A DNA stretch of 64,000 bases, from contig JUHI01000024.1 in NCBI GenBank assembly GCA_000799755.1, positions 37,561-101,560 on the forward strand, written 5' to 3'. Below the pieces are notes generated by a model. The model was not told the DNA's origin and did no database searches. It saw nothing but the letters and a program-made list of their open reading frames with translations. The position numbers and the translations under genes were made by a program. Shown piece after piece: positions 19,758-28,332 of the stretch. The DNA comes from Martinezella tropici (GTDB lineage: Bacteria > Pseudomonadota > Alphaproteobacteria > Rhizobiales > Rhizobiaceae). Each line of letters starts with the position of its first letter. Position 1 is the stretch's first letter.

Positions 19758-20672
19758 TCAATGATCTCCACTTTGAAAGATGACCGAGTATCGATATGCC
19801 CAGTCAGCTTCGCTACGGTCGAACGGCTCTCTGGCCCAACGAAGCCAGGGCCATCCGCCCCTTGAACTCTCCGAAGACCATATTTCCTCCTGGCTCGTCA
19901 GCACGGGTCGAAACCTGGATGCCTTCAACACTTGAGTCTTAATGTCGAGGTCGATTCCATCGACCACCAGATACCCGCCCGGAACGACCAGCCCCATCAT
20001 GTTGACGAGGCACCGTTCGGCCAGCTCGTCTGGCATCGGCCCCATGAAGTTGTTTGCCAGGACGATATCCTGCCGACCGACGAGGTTTGAAAGTCTTTCA
20101 TCGGTCGCGTCGACCGTCAGCCATACAACATCTTGCCTGAGCCGGTCTTTCACACGCAACGACCCATCCGCAAGAGGCTCTAGAATTTCGACAAGTGATG
20201 GAACGTCTTTACTTGCAACTTCCGCCCTGCCTGCGACGTACAAGCCGCCCTCGGCTGCGGGGGTGTCCGGAAAGTAGATGCCCCGTTTTGCCACCTCCAC
20301 CACGACTTCCGATATATCTGCACCCTGTGCCTTCACATTTAGGTCGCTTCGCACCTTCTTGATCGCATGGAGAAAAGAATAGAGTTCGGCCCCCGTGCTG
20401 CAGCCGATCGAGATAATGTTGAGATTGCCATTGGCAGGATAGCCGGACGTCAGCGATGCAACCGCAGAAAGCAGCGGCGGGTTGCGCAGGAAATGCGTGT
20501 AGTGAGACTGAAACCTCACGGTGTCTCTCACGAAGTTTCGATAGATGTATCGTCCCACGCGGACCATGGTCGGTGTCCGCCTAACCGAACTCGGTATGGT
20601 CTCCCAGATCGCTCGACAAAGACGAAAGGGGGCTTGATGGAAAAGAGTGAAACCAGTCATGGTGATCGACAT
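19758..20672 (-). CDS. CheR-like SAM-dependent methyltransferase
   Basis: A 304-residue protein with a class I methyltransferase core. Motif I is IISIGCSTGAELYSFLHAI (about residues 95-113), the acidic motif II is AQGADISEVVVEVAKRG, and the NNFMGPMPDELAERCLVNM segment resembles motif IV/V of CheR enzymes (FCRNVLIYF region). The CheR N-terminal helical domain is replaced by a different stretch, so methylation of chemoreceptors is not implied. The start at ATG 20672 has AAGGAG about eight bases upstream; an open extension to 20750 has no ribosome site. It lies 81 bp upstream of the flippase on the same strand, so the two may work together, for instance methylating a glycan. That link is inference. 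Confidence 0.72.
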   Translation of the reverse strand: MSITMTGFTLFHQAPFRLCRAIWETIPSSVRRTPTMVRVGRYIYRNFVRDTVRFQSHYTHFLRNPPLLSAVASLTSGYPANGNLNIISIGCSTGAELYSFLHAIKKVRSDLNVKAQGADISEVVVEVAKRGIYFPDTPAAEGGLYVAGRAEVASKDVPSLVEILEPLADGSLRVKDRLRQDVVWLTVDATDERLSNLVGRQDIVLANNFMGPMPDELAERCLVNMMGLVVPGGYLVVDGIDLDIKTQVLKASRFRPVLTSQEEIWSSESSRGGWPWLRWAREPFDRSEADWAYRYSVIFQSGDH

Positions 20673-21553
20673 CGAAAACTCCTTCAAATGCGCCGCCGGC
20701 TCCTGAGATGGCCGGGCAGGCAAACAGGGACTCGATTTGAGGCGGGACAAATCAATGAGCAGGGCAGCGGCACTGAGACGTGAATGTGTGGCTCCGCTGT
20801 AGCCTGCCGACTAATCGACAGGGTTGGCCTGTCTCCGCAGCTGTACTCATCCCGATAACCGCTCAGTTCGAGCCCGGCATCTGATGCGGAGAATGATTTG
20901 TCCTACCGAGCGCAAAGACGCGGATCGACGTGAAACGGCCCCTATGGCGGATGATGAAAACTCCGCAGACCAGCGGGAAACAACGTTGGCCAGTATCGTG
21001 TGAAATGTGCGCGCGTCGTCTCGATCATTTGGGAGAAAAGTGGCGGGCAGATGACGTGAGAGACGGAATAAGCGCCGCTGCAGTGCGTGCAGAAGCACAA
21101 CCGCTGGCGGATTTGCGCGTGCCCCGTGCCTAGATCAGACATGGCACAATGATGTACAGAGATCGACGATATGGTGGAGACGATCTGGAAGGGTTGATGA
21201 AGGTGCATGCCTGAACGGATATGCGGCGAGTTCAGGGCGAGCGCGATGGATGCCAGAAGCCCAGCGATCATAACAACATTCTGCGCCAAACTGAGCTGTT
21301 GTAGCTTCATATGATAGTTGTAGGACGGACCATCCCTTTACTCAATTTAGCAAAGAGTGCCCAAGCCATCGATCAAAGGGAGTAGTTTCGTCGACATCTA
21401 GCAGCGTCGACAACGTAACCACCGATGAGATAGGAAAATACTGGTTCTGCCCGGATGCCGCATCTGGCACACAGATACCGTCGAGGGGCGCCCACCCCAT
21501 CAGAGCCCCTGAGCGAGCTTGTGCAACGAAGGCGTTTACCGCGGGCGTAAGCC
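20673..21553. other. Long region with no convincing gene
   Basis: About 0.88 kb. On the minus strand, an open frame at 20942-21310 (122 codons) begins with one hydrophobic helix (NVVMIAGLLASIALAL), but the rest is rich in His, Cys and Ser with no family resemblance and no good ribosome site. I see no RNA gene, repeat or IS end. It may be decayed DNA or the upstream control region of the CheR-like gene. Confidence 0.45.
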
Positions 21554-22450
21554 TCACACTATCTGTGCGGAGAATCGGTCGATTAGCCACGCCGCTGCCG
21601 GACCGGGCGGCGTCTCCGTTCGGTAGATCGCATGCAGCGGGTAGAAACCGAGGCCCCATTCGGGCAGGTGAATTTGCACGAGGCGCCCGGCTTCAATATC
21701 CGCACGAACCATGGGCGCCGGCATGCTGCCCCAACCAATGCCGGCCAGCAGCAAGGCATGCTTGGAACCCAGATCGGACAATCGCCATGTGCGATTTCCA
21801 AGGACGCCAAGATCCTTGCCTTCCGTCAATCTGAACCTGTCGGCCAGCACGAGCTGAACGTGATCCCTGGCGGCGCCCGGCGGAATCGAGCCGCCTTTGG
21901 CCAGTGGATGTCCGGGGGCTGCGACCGGGATCAAGTCAACACCGCCGATATTGATCTGCTCGAGGCCGGATTGCGATTTATGCTCAAGACCACTGACACC
22001 CACCGTGGCAACGCCCGATAGAACGAGTTGCGTCACCGCGCCGAGCGCCTCGACATGCAGTCGCAGAGTGACGGTGGGAAATTCCCGTTCGAACGCCTGT
22101 GCCGCATCAACCACCCGGCTTGTCGGAAGCATGACGTCGACGACGAGCGACACCTCGGATTCCAGGCCACCGAGCATGCCTCTGATTTTCGCGCGCAGGC
22201 TATCGACGCCGATCGACACCGTGCGAACCTCGGAAAGAACCGATGACCCGATCGCGGTCAAGACCGGTTTGCGTGTGCGGTCGCGATCGAACAGCTGTAC
22301 CCCGAGCTGCTGTTCGAGGGTGGCGATCGTGTAGCTCACCGCCGATGTCGCCCGTCCGAGCTTTCGGCCCGCGGCGGCGAAGCTGCCTGTCTCGACGACG
22401 GTCAGAAAGACCTGCAACTGATCGAGGCTCGGCTGGCCGGGGCCCTGCAT
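21554..22450 (-). CDS. LysR family transcriptional regulator
   Basis: A 298-residue LysR regulator. The N-terminal winged helix-turn-helix (SLDQLQVFLTVVETGSFAAAGRKLGRATSAVSYTIATLEQQLGVQLF, split over residues 8-54) is followed by the two-lobed effector domain. The ATG at 22450 is preferred over the upstream in-frame start because AAGGAA precedes it. It is transcribed divergently from doxX and the MFS gene, with a shared 155-bp gap, so these two are the likely targets. The effector is unknown. Confidence 0.93.
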   Translation of the reverse strand: MQGPGQPSLDQLQVFLTVVETGSFAAAGRKLGRATSAVSYTIATLEQQLGVQLFDRDRTRKPVLTAIGSSVLSEVRTVSIGVDSLRAKIRGMLGGLESEVSLVVDVMLPTSRVVDAAQAFEREFPTVTLRLHVEALGAVTQLVLSGVATVGVSGLEHKSQSGLEQINIGGVDLIPVAAPGHPLAKGGSIPPGAARDHVQLVLADRFRLTEGKDLGVLGNRTWRLSDLGSKHALLLAGIGWGSMPAPMVRADIEAGRLVQIHLPEWGLGFYPLHAIYRTETPPGPAAAWLIDRFSAQIV

Positions 22451-22605
22451 TTCAAATTCCTTGAACGTTATGACCAGTATTTTACGGGTATTTTTTATCA
22501 AAGTGAATGCTTAGTTTTCCGACCAGACAGCGGGGGTCGCAGATCAACCGATCCCTTCGGCCGATCATGGGCCTTAAGTCTCCTCAAGAACACTAGGGAT
22601 ACATC
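22451..22605. promoter_or_regulatory. Divergent LysR / doxX promoter region
   Basis: A 155-bp AT-rich gap (for example TTTACGGGTATTTTTTATC at 22480-22500) expected to contain the LysR binding site and both promoters. I do not see a clean T-N11-A dyad that stands out. Confidence 0.4.
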
Positions 22606-23010
22606 ATGAATACGCAGTCCTCTTATCTACCTGCCTTCGGTCGCCTGCTGATTGCGGTGATCTTCATCTTCAGTGGCCTTGGCAAGATCGCCGAACCGGC
22701 GATGACCCAGGGCTACATCAGCTCAGTCGGCCTGCCAGCGCCGCTCTTGGCCTATCTGGCGGCAATCGCCGTCGAAATCGGCGGCGGCATCCTGCTGGTG
22801 ATCGGATTCCAGACCCGGATCGTCGCCCTCGCCATGGCCGTCTTCACGGTCGTGACCGCCCTGTTCTTTCATCATGATTTCGCCGACCAGAACCAGATGA
22901 TCCATTTCCTGAAGAATGTCGCCATGGCTGGCGGCCTGCTCCAGGTCGTCGCTTTCGGAGCCGGCGCATTCAGCCTCGACGGCCGGCAATCTGCAAGGGT
23001 CGCCGCATGA
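22606..23010 (+). CDS. DoxX family membrane protein
   Basis: A 134-residue inner-membrane protein with four hydrophobic helices. The N terminus FGRLLIAVIFIFSGLGKI and the central EIGGGILLVIGFQTRIVAL are characteristic of the DoxX/YphA family. Members have been linked to thiol and oxidative stress, but no defined reaction is established. Its stop codon overlaps the start of the MFS gene (ATGA at 23007-23010), so the two proteins are translationally coupled. The divergent LysR gene probably controls both. Confidence 0.9.
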   Translation: MNTQSSYLPAFGRLLIAVIFIFSGLGKIAEPAMTQGYISSVGLPAPLLAYLAAIAVEIGGGILLVIGFQTRIVALAMAVFTVVTALFFHHDFADQNQMIHFLKNVAMAGGLLQVVAFGAGAFSLDGRQSARVAA

Positions 23011-24254
23011 GTGCGCATTCACGCGAGACCTTGTCCGAGCCCCTGGCCATGGCGCTTGCCCACCAAGGCATCGAAGCGGAAGAGCCGATTGAACCGCCGG
23101 CAACGACAGCGTCTTGGGCGGCACTGGTGGCGATCGGCGTTGGCGCCTTCGCTCTGGTCACGACCGAGTTCCTGCCGGTTGGCCTACTTCCGCAGATCGC
23201 CAGCGATATGACCGTAACCGAAGGCCAGGCCGGACTGGCGGTGACCATGTCGGGCCTGTTTGCCGCCACCGCCGCACCGATCAGCATCTGGATCGCGGGC
23301 AGCCTTGATCGACGCAAGGTGCTGCTGTTTCTCCTCGGAATACTCCTGATCGCCAATCTCATCGTTGCGATGGCACCGAGCTTCCTGATGATCCTGCTCG
23401 GCCGTGTTCTTCTCGGCGCAACGATCGGCGCCTTTTGGACCATCGCCGGTCCGCTCGGTCCCCGGCTGAAGCCGGGTCCAAAGGCAGGCCTTGCAACGGC
23501 GATCATCCTGTCGGGGGTTTCGCTCGGAACGGTGGCTGGCGTGCCGGTGGGCGCGCTGATCGGTGAGCTCGTCGGCTGGCGGTATACATTCGGTCTATCG
23601 GCCATTGTCGCCGTGCTCGTGCTTGTCGCCATCGCGCTGCTCGTTCCGCCGCTCCCGGTCAAGAGCTCCGGTGGGCTCGGCGACCTCTATCGGGTCTTCA
23701 AGAACCCCATGGTTCGGTTCGGCCTCGTCGGGATTTTCCTATCGTTCGTCGGTCAGTTTGCCGGCTACACTTATATCGCGCCGTTTCTCTTGAAGATCGT
23801 ACGCGTCGACCCTCCGACGGTCAGCGCAGTCCTGTTCGGATTTGGACTAGTTGGCGTCGCAGGCAACATTCTCGGCGGCTGGGCGGTTGGAAAGAGCCTG
23901 CGATGGGCGACCGCCGGTACCCTGACGCTTCTTGGTACTTCGGTGCTATTGCTGATATTGCTCGGTTCCTACCCCGCTGCGGCAATTCCACTGATCCTCG
24001 TTTGGGGGCTCGGCTTCGGGATGCAGCCGATCGTCATACAGAACTGGATGTTCAATGCTGCGCCCGATCAATTGGAAGGCGTACAGGCGATACTGGTTTC
24101 AGCAGCCCAGACTTCGATCGGAAGCGGTGCCCTCATCGGTGGCCTCCTCTTCGACCAGTTGGGCCTGAAGGCCGCTTTTGCCGCTGCCGCCGTTACGGCA
24201 TTTCTGACGGCCGCCATGTTCGCTGCCCTGAAGCCGTCGGCAGCCGGCCGGTAG
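23007..24254 (+). CDS. MFS transporter, DHA1 family (AraJ/NepI-like efflux)
   Basis: A 415-residue major facilitator protein with 12 predicted membrane helices after a 35-residue cytoplasmic tail. Typical motifs are FALVTTEFLPVGLLPQIASDM in helix 1, AGSLDRRKVLLFLLGILL after helix 2 (the motif A region), and GPRLKPGPKAGLATAIILSG in the middle. The TEFxPxGLLPxIA pattern is common in sugar or purine nucleoside efflux carriers and in drug exporters of the same branch. It overlaps doxX by 4 bp. The substrate is unknown. Confidence 0.9.
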   Translation: MSAHSRETLSEPLAMALAHQGIEAEEPIEPPATTASWAALVAIGVGAFALVTTEFLPVGLLPQIASDMTVTEGQAGLAVTMSGLFAATAAPISIWIAGSLDRRKVLLFLLGILLIANLIVAMAPSFLMILLGRVLLGATIGAFWTIAGPLGPRLKPGPKAGLATAIILSGVSLGTVAGVPVGALIGELVGWRYTFGLSAIVAVLVLVAIALLVPPLPVKSSGGLGDLYRVFKNPMVRFGLVGIFLSFVGQFAGYTYIAPFLLKIVRVDPPTVSAVLFGFGLVGVAGNILGGWAVGKSLRWATAGTLTLLGTSVLLLILLGSYPAAAIPLILVWGLGFGMQPIVIQNWMFNAAPDQLEGVQAILVSAAQTSIGSGALIGGLLFDQLGLKAAFAAAAVTAFLTAAMFAALKPSAAGR

Positions 24255-24504
24255 CTGCCGAAAGCGACCCAACCGCCATCGCCAGCAGACATGCGGCCCG
24301 GAACCTTGATCTTCGGGCCGCGCAGCCACCTTATTCAGTGCGCTTGCCATCCCTTCGATGACCAGTCAGCAGCACCAATTGAGGAAGCTCGAAAATTAGC
24401 GAGGACAGGCCGTCACCGGCCCTGTTTCGAGGCTCCTCTATTCTGTCACATCCTTGTCATCAAATGCGCCGACACCTCATGCCTAATCAGGAGCGGGTAT
24501 CGAC
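24255..24504. other. Intergenic region with hairpin, upstream of the decarboxylase gene
   Basis: The gap holds a perfect 8-bp GC hairpin, GCGGCCCG (24293-24300) with CGGGCCGC (24314-24321), that may end the MFS transcript, although no T-run follows. The ribosome site CAGGAGCG (24488-24495) serves the decarboxylase start at 24505. Nothing else is recognisable. Confidence 0.4.
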
Positions 24505-26862
24505 ATGGATTATTTCAGACGTTTCAACTTTCTGTTCGCAACGCCAACCTTCGACAGCGAGGATCTGGAAGGCGCCCGCTACAATCAGATCATCAAGGAA
24601 ATCGAACGCTCCGGCTTTGAAGTGGTGCGGGCCCGCAATCTCGAAGACGCCGAGATCGCCGTCCAGACGGATGCCGCCATCGGCTGCATGCTGGTCGACT
24701 GGGGCAAGAAGGGGCTTGAGGGCAAGACGGCCTCCCTCATCAACCTGATGCGCCGACGCGGCCTCGAGTTTCCGATCATCCTCTTGATCCGGCGCAAGCG
24801 CTTCGAGGACGTGCCGGTCGAAGTGCTCGATTTCATCGATGGCTATGTCTTCCTGTCCGAGGAAACGCCGGCCTTCATCGCGAAAAGCCTTATCAGCCGG
24901 TTGAAGCAATATGCCGAGACGCTGAAGACGCCGTTCTTCGGCGCGCTGGTCGACTATGCGGAAGAAGGCAATCATCTTTGGACGTGCCCCGGCCACAATG
25001 GCGGCATCTTCTACAGCCGAAGCCCCATCGGGCGGGTCTTCATGGAGCATCTCGGCGAAGCGGTGTTCCGCGACGACCTCGACAATTCCGTGCTCGATCT
25101 CGGCGATCTGCTGACCCATGAGGGGCCGGCACTCGCCGCACAAAAGGAGGCGGCCAAGATTTTTGGCGCCGAAAAGACCTATTTTGTTCTGAACGGTACC
25201 TCCACCTCAAACAAGGTCGCTTTGTCAGCTCTCGTCACCGATGGCGACCTGGTGCTGTTCGACCGTAACAACCACAAGGCCGCCCATCACGGCGCCCTGA
25301 TGATATCAGGCGGCATTCCGGTCTACCTGCCGACCATACGCAACGTCTATGGCCTGATCGGCCCGATGGATTTCGCGACCATGGACGAGGACACTCTGAG
25401 AGAGCACATCCGTACCCATCCGCTGGTGAAAGACCCCGAAGCCTACAAGAAGCCACGCCCGTTCCGCGTCGCCGTCGTGGAGCAGTGCACCTATGACGGC
25501 ACCATCCACAATGCCGAGATGATCCTCAAGCGCATCGGCCATCTCTGCGACTACATCCTCTTCGACGAGGCATGGGCGGGCTTCATGAAGTTCCACCCGC
25601 TCTATGCCGGACGCTTCGCCATGGGGCTTGCCGATCTCGGCCCGGATGCGCCCGGCATCATCGCCACGCAATCCACCCATAAGCAGCTGGCAAGCTTCTC
25701 GCAGGCCTCGCAGATCCACATGAAGGACCGGCATATCACCGGTCAGAAACGCCGCGTCGAGCACCGCCGCTTCAACGAAAGCTTCATGCAGCACGCCTCG
25801 ACCTCGCCCTTTTATCCGCTCTTTGCCTCGCTCGATGTCGGTGCGCAGATGATGAAGGGCCGCTCGGGCGAAGTGCTCTGGGACGACACGATCCGCCTCG
25901 GCATCGAGCTGCGCAAGAAGATCCGCGCCGTTCGCCGCGAATTCGAGGAGAAGGAGCATCGCCCGGAACGCCGCTGGTTCTTCGAACCTTTCGTGCCGGA
26001 TCGCGTCGCGATCCCGGACGTGTCGAGCCCCGGCGCCGTGCATGACGTGCCTTGGGAGAGCGTCGCCACCGACCAGCTCGCCACCAATCCGGCCTTCTGG
26101 CATCTGACGCCCGGCGCGACATGGCACGGCTTTTCGGGGATGGAGCCCGGCTTTGCCATGACGGACCCGAACAAGCTCACCCTGCTCACCCCCGGCTTCG
26201 ACCGGGCGACGGGGCAATACACCGAGCACGGCATTCCCGCGCCCGTGGTCGCGCAATATCTGCGCGAAAACCGCATCGTCGCGGAGAAGAACGACCTCAA
26301 TTCGCTGCTCTTCCTGCTGACACCGGGCGTCGAGGCGAGCAAGGCCGGCACGCTGATCAGCGGGCTGGTCGCCTTCAAGAAACTCCATGACGACAACGCG
26401 CTGCTGGAGGAGGCAATTCCGGAATTCTATCGGCGCCGGCCGGGCCGCTATGCGGGCGTGCGGCTTCGCGACCTCTGCATGGAAATGCACAAGTTCTTTC
26501 GCCAGGCCGATGTCAGCGCACTCCAGGCCAAGCAGTTTTCCGCCGATCATCTGCCGCCGATCGCAATGTCGCCCCATGATGCCGCGCGCTGCCTGGTACG
26601 CAACGATGTGGATTATCTGCCGATCGACGAGATTGCCGGCCGCATCGCAACGACGCCATTCGTTGTCTACCCGCCAGGGATCGCGACCATCGTGCCCGGC
26701 GAGCGGCTGACGGAAAGAGCAAAGCCGATGATCGACTATCTCAAGATGTTTGAAACCTGCTTCAATACCTTCCCCGGTTTCGAGGTGGAGATTCAAGGAC
26801 TCTATCGCGAAGTCGATGCATCAGGCAGAATCAGGCTCTATACCTACGTCGTCGCGGAATAG
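24505..26862 (+). CDS. Orn/Lys/Arg decarboxylase (acid-inducible, AdiA/LdcI type)
   Basis: A 785-residue PLP-dependent amino acid decarboxylase. It has an N-terminal response-regulator-like wing domain (about 1-135), the PLP-binding core with Lys393 in ATQSTHKQLASFSQASQIH, the FDEAWAGF motif holding the PLP-ring aspartate, and a C-terminal domain (about 600-785). The length and wing domain match the large enterobacterial-type arginine/lysine/ornithine decarboxylases, which make agmatine, cadaverine or putrescine and consume a proton. No antiporter gene of the AdiC/CadB type adjoins it, so polyamine synthesis may be as likely a role as acid resistance. Which amino acid it prefers cannot be decided here. 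Confidence 0.92.
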   Translation: MDYFRRFNFLFATPTFDSEDLEGARYNQIIKEIERSGFEVVRARNLEDAEIAVQTDAAIGCMLVDWGKKGLEGKTASLINLMRRRGLEFPIILLIRRKRFEDVPVEVLDFIDGYVFLSEETPAFIAKSLISRLKQYAETLKTPFFGALVDYAEEGNHLWTCPGHNGGIFYSRSPIGRVFMEHLGEAVFRDDLDNSVLDLGDLLTHEGPALAAQKEAAKIFGAEKTYFVLNGTSTSNKVALSALVTDGDLVLFDRNNHKAAHHGALMISGGIPVYLPTIRNVYGLIGPMDFATMDEDTLREHIRTHPLVKDPEAYKKPRPFRVAVVEQCTYDGTIHNAEMILKRIGHLCDYILFDEAWAGFMKFHPLYAGRFAMGLADLGPDAPGIIATQSTHKQLASFSQASQIHMKDRHITGQKRRVEHRRFNESFMQHASTSPFYPLFASLDVGAQMMKGRSGEVLWDDTIRLGIELRKKIRAVRREFEEKEHRPERRWFFEPFVPDRVAIPDVSSPGAVHDVPWESVATDQLATNPAFWHLTPGATWHGFSGMEPGFAMTDPNKLTLLTPGFDRATGQYTEHGIPAPVVAQYLRENRIVAEKNDLNSLLFLLTPGVEASKAGTLISGLVAFKKLHDDNALLEEAIPEFYRRRPGRYAGVRLRDLCMEMHKFFRQADVSALQAKQFSADHLPPIAMSPHDAARCLVRNDVDYLPIDEIAGRIATTPFVVYPPGIATIVPGERLTERAKPMIDYLKMFETCFNTFPGFEVEIQGLYREVDASGRIRLYTYVVAE

Positions 26863-26961
26863 AGCAATTCCAGAAAAACTGCGCAGCGGTTTTCCGTCCG
26901 GAATTGCTAGATAACAAAGAGGTAGAGCGGTTCAGAGATTCCGTGAAGAGCTGAACCGCTC
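26863..26961. repeat. RIME-type intergenic repeat (two hairpins)
   Basis: Two palindromes lie directly after the decarboxylase stop codon. The first pairs AGCAATTCC (26863-26871) with GGAATTGCT (26900-26908), with further partial pairing inside (GAAAAACTGC/GCGGTTTTCC). The second pairs GAGCGGTTCAG (26925-26935) with CTGAACCGCTC (26951-26961) perfectly. The sequence resembles the Rhizobium-specific intergenic mosaic elements that occur in many copies in Rhizobiaceae genomes. It may stabilise or end the upstream transcript. Confidence 0.8.
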
Positions 26962-26985
26962 CAGGCTTGAAAATCAGGTTCGATC

Positions 26986-27546
26986 ATGAAGCAGGATAAA
27001 ACAATCGTCGTTCGCCCATCCCGGGAGAGCGATGTCGACGCCATGTTGGCAATCTATCGCCGCCACATTCATCGCGGCGTCGAAGCCGGGGTTGACGATA
27101 GCGACACGCCGCAACCCGACGATCTACGCGAGCGTCGCAAGAATCTAAAGGATCGGCGCTTTCCGCATGTCGTTGCGATCGAGGGCGAGAAGGTCGTGGG
27201 CTATGCCTATGTCGTGCTGTTCCGCAAGCGCCCAGCCTATCGCTACACCGTCAAACACTCGATCTATGTGCATCACGACCATATCGGCCAGGGCGTCGGC
27301 AGCCTGCTCATGCGCGGGCTGATCGACGCCTGCGCAGCGGCCGGCTTCCGACAGATGATCGGCTATATCGACGCCGACAATGCGGCTTCGCTTGCCCTGC
27401 ACGAACGCTTCAGCTTCGTTCGTGTCGGCCTTTTGCCGGCCGTTGCCTATCGCTACGGCCGTTGGGCTGACACGGTGATGGTCCAGCGCTCACTCGGCCC
27501 CGGCGCAACCACGCAGCCGCCTCCGCCACCGCTCTCCACCCGCTGA
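26986..27546 (+). CDS. GNAT family N-acetyltransferase (phosphinothricin acetyltransferase-like)
   Basis: A 186-residue GNAT protein. The acetyl-CoA loop is visible in HDHIGQGVGSLLMRGLIDAC (the Q/RxxGxG/A pattern), preceded by strand 4 KHSIYVHHDH and followed by GYIDADNAASLALHERFSFVRVG. This arrangement matches the PAT/Bar subgroup, which acetylates small amine compounds such as phosphinothricin or methionine analogues. The proline-rich tail (QPPPPPLSTR) is unusual but short. It stands alone, behind the RIME repeat, and ends convergently with the small unknown gene at 27625. Confidence 0.85.
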   Translation: MKQDKTIVVRPSRESDVDAMLAIYRRHIHRGVEAGVDDSDTPQPDDLRERRKNLKDRRFPHVVAIEGEKVVGYAYVVLFRKRPAYRYTVKHSIYVHHDHIGQGVGSLLMRGLIDACAAAGFRQMIGYIDADNAASLALHERFSFVRVGLLPAVAYRYGRWADTVMVQRSLGPGATTQPPPPPLSTR

Positions 27547-27624
27547 AACCGAGCGAGTTGCTGCAAGCCGCGCGTATGTCGATAACGGCGAACTGGTGCC
27601 TTCTGCCGCCACGAAGACCCGTGC

Positions 27625-27936
27625 TTATCTTGTGCGCGGCATCGCAGCGAGCCTGAAACCCAGCACGAAATCCACGACCTTGGACGAGGACATCTCGCAG
27701 GGCTTGAGGGCAATCTTCGTTCCGGAAAGCACATAGAGATTGAAGCTGATGATGTCGGTGCCGCCGAGTTCCTCGCCGTAGAGCCAGACCCGTTTCTCAT
27801 CGGCGGACCGCTTGACGGTCACACCCCAGGCCTGCTCCAGAAAGCGCCCCTCCGCATAGCCCTCGGGCAGCTCTGCAAGCGCATTTTCGAATTCAGCCAA
27901 GCCGCCGGACCGCAACTTTGGCGTGTCGTCCCTCAT
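27625..27936 (-). CDS. Small conserved-looking hypothetical protein (103 aa)
   Basis: I do not recognise this family. The 103-residue protein is rich in aromatic and charged residues (RFLEQAWGVTVKRSADEKRVWLYGEELGG), with the look of a small mixed alpha/beta domain, and has no signal peptide. ATG 27936 overlaps the stop codon of the upstream zinc-ribbon gene in an ATGA arrangement, which decides the start and shows the two are translated together. In-frame starts further upstream (27957) lie inside that gene. The codon pattern fits a real gene. Confidence 0.7.
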   Translation of the reverse strand: MRDDTPKLRSGGLAEFENALAELPEGYAEGRFLEQAWGVTVKRSADEKRVWLYGEELGGTDIISFNLYVLSGTKIALKPCEMSSSKVVDFVLGFRLAAMPRTR

Positions 27937-28112
27937 GGAGCCAGGCATTCGTCGCATATGCCGCAACCGTCCTCATCCATCTTCCTGGCCGATCGCACCT
28001 TTCGACAGCACAGACACGCGGTACCGTCTGCTCGCGATTCCTCGTCGCGCTCGGGCGGGAGAATCTCCATAAGCAGGTCGGAAACTGGATTGATTGCGAT
28101 TTGGCCCATCAT
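27933..28112 (-). CDS. Tiny zinc-ribbon-like protein (59 aa)
   Basis: A 59-residue protein (MMGQIAINPVSDLLMEILPP at the N terminus) with a Cys-rich C-terminal half: CLCC, then CGICDEC, i.e. two CxxC-like knuckles that could bind one zinc ion. ATG 28112 has CGGAG eight bases upstream. The frame is open further upstream to 28382, but that part overlaps the dinB start and has no coding character. It is coupled by ATGA to the 103-aa gene and divergent from dinB. Function unknown; a regulatory or protein-binding role is only a guess. Confidence 0.68.
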   Translation of the reverse strand: MMGQIAINPVSDLLMEILPPERDEESRADGTACLCCRKVRSARKMDEDGCGICDECLAP

Positions 28113-28332
28113 GAGGCTCCGTATTGGGGGACGGACAAGAGATAGGAAGCCTCGACCGCATCTCAAGGTGGCGTTTGCAGCAAGACTGGCACGGGATGCC
28201 TTCTTGGGCTTTCTCAGGCATGACGACAGAGCCGGTTTGATATCGTCATCAAGGATGATATGTTCTGCATTTGTTTCGGCAGCTACAGATGAAGAGCCGT
28301 GCTGAACTTGCAGTTTGATGACCGAGTCCGCC

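Noticed and set aside
20942..21310. 122-codon minus-strand frame with one hydrophobic helix
   Set aside because: Beyond the helix the composition is not protein-like and no ribosome site is seen, so I left it as non-coding sequence.
28113..28332. SOS (LexA) box upstream of dinB
   Set aside because: I looked for GAAC-N7-GTTC. The only near match is GAACTTGCAGTTT with a 5-base spacer, which does not fit.
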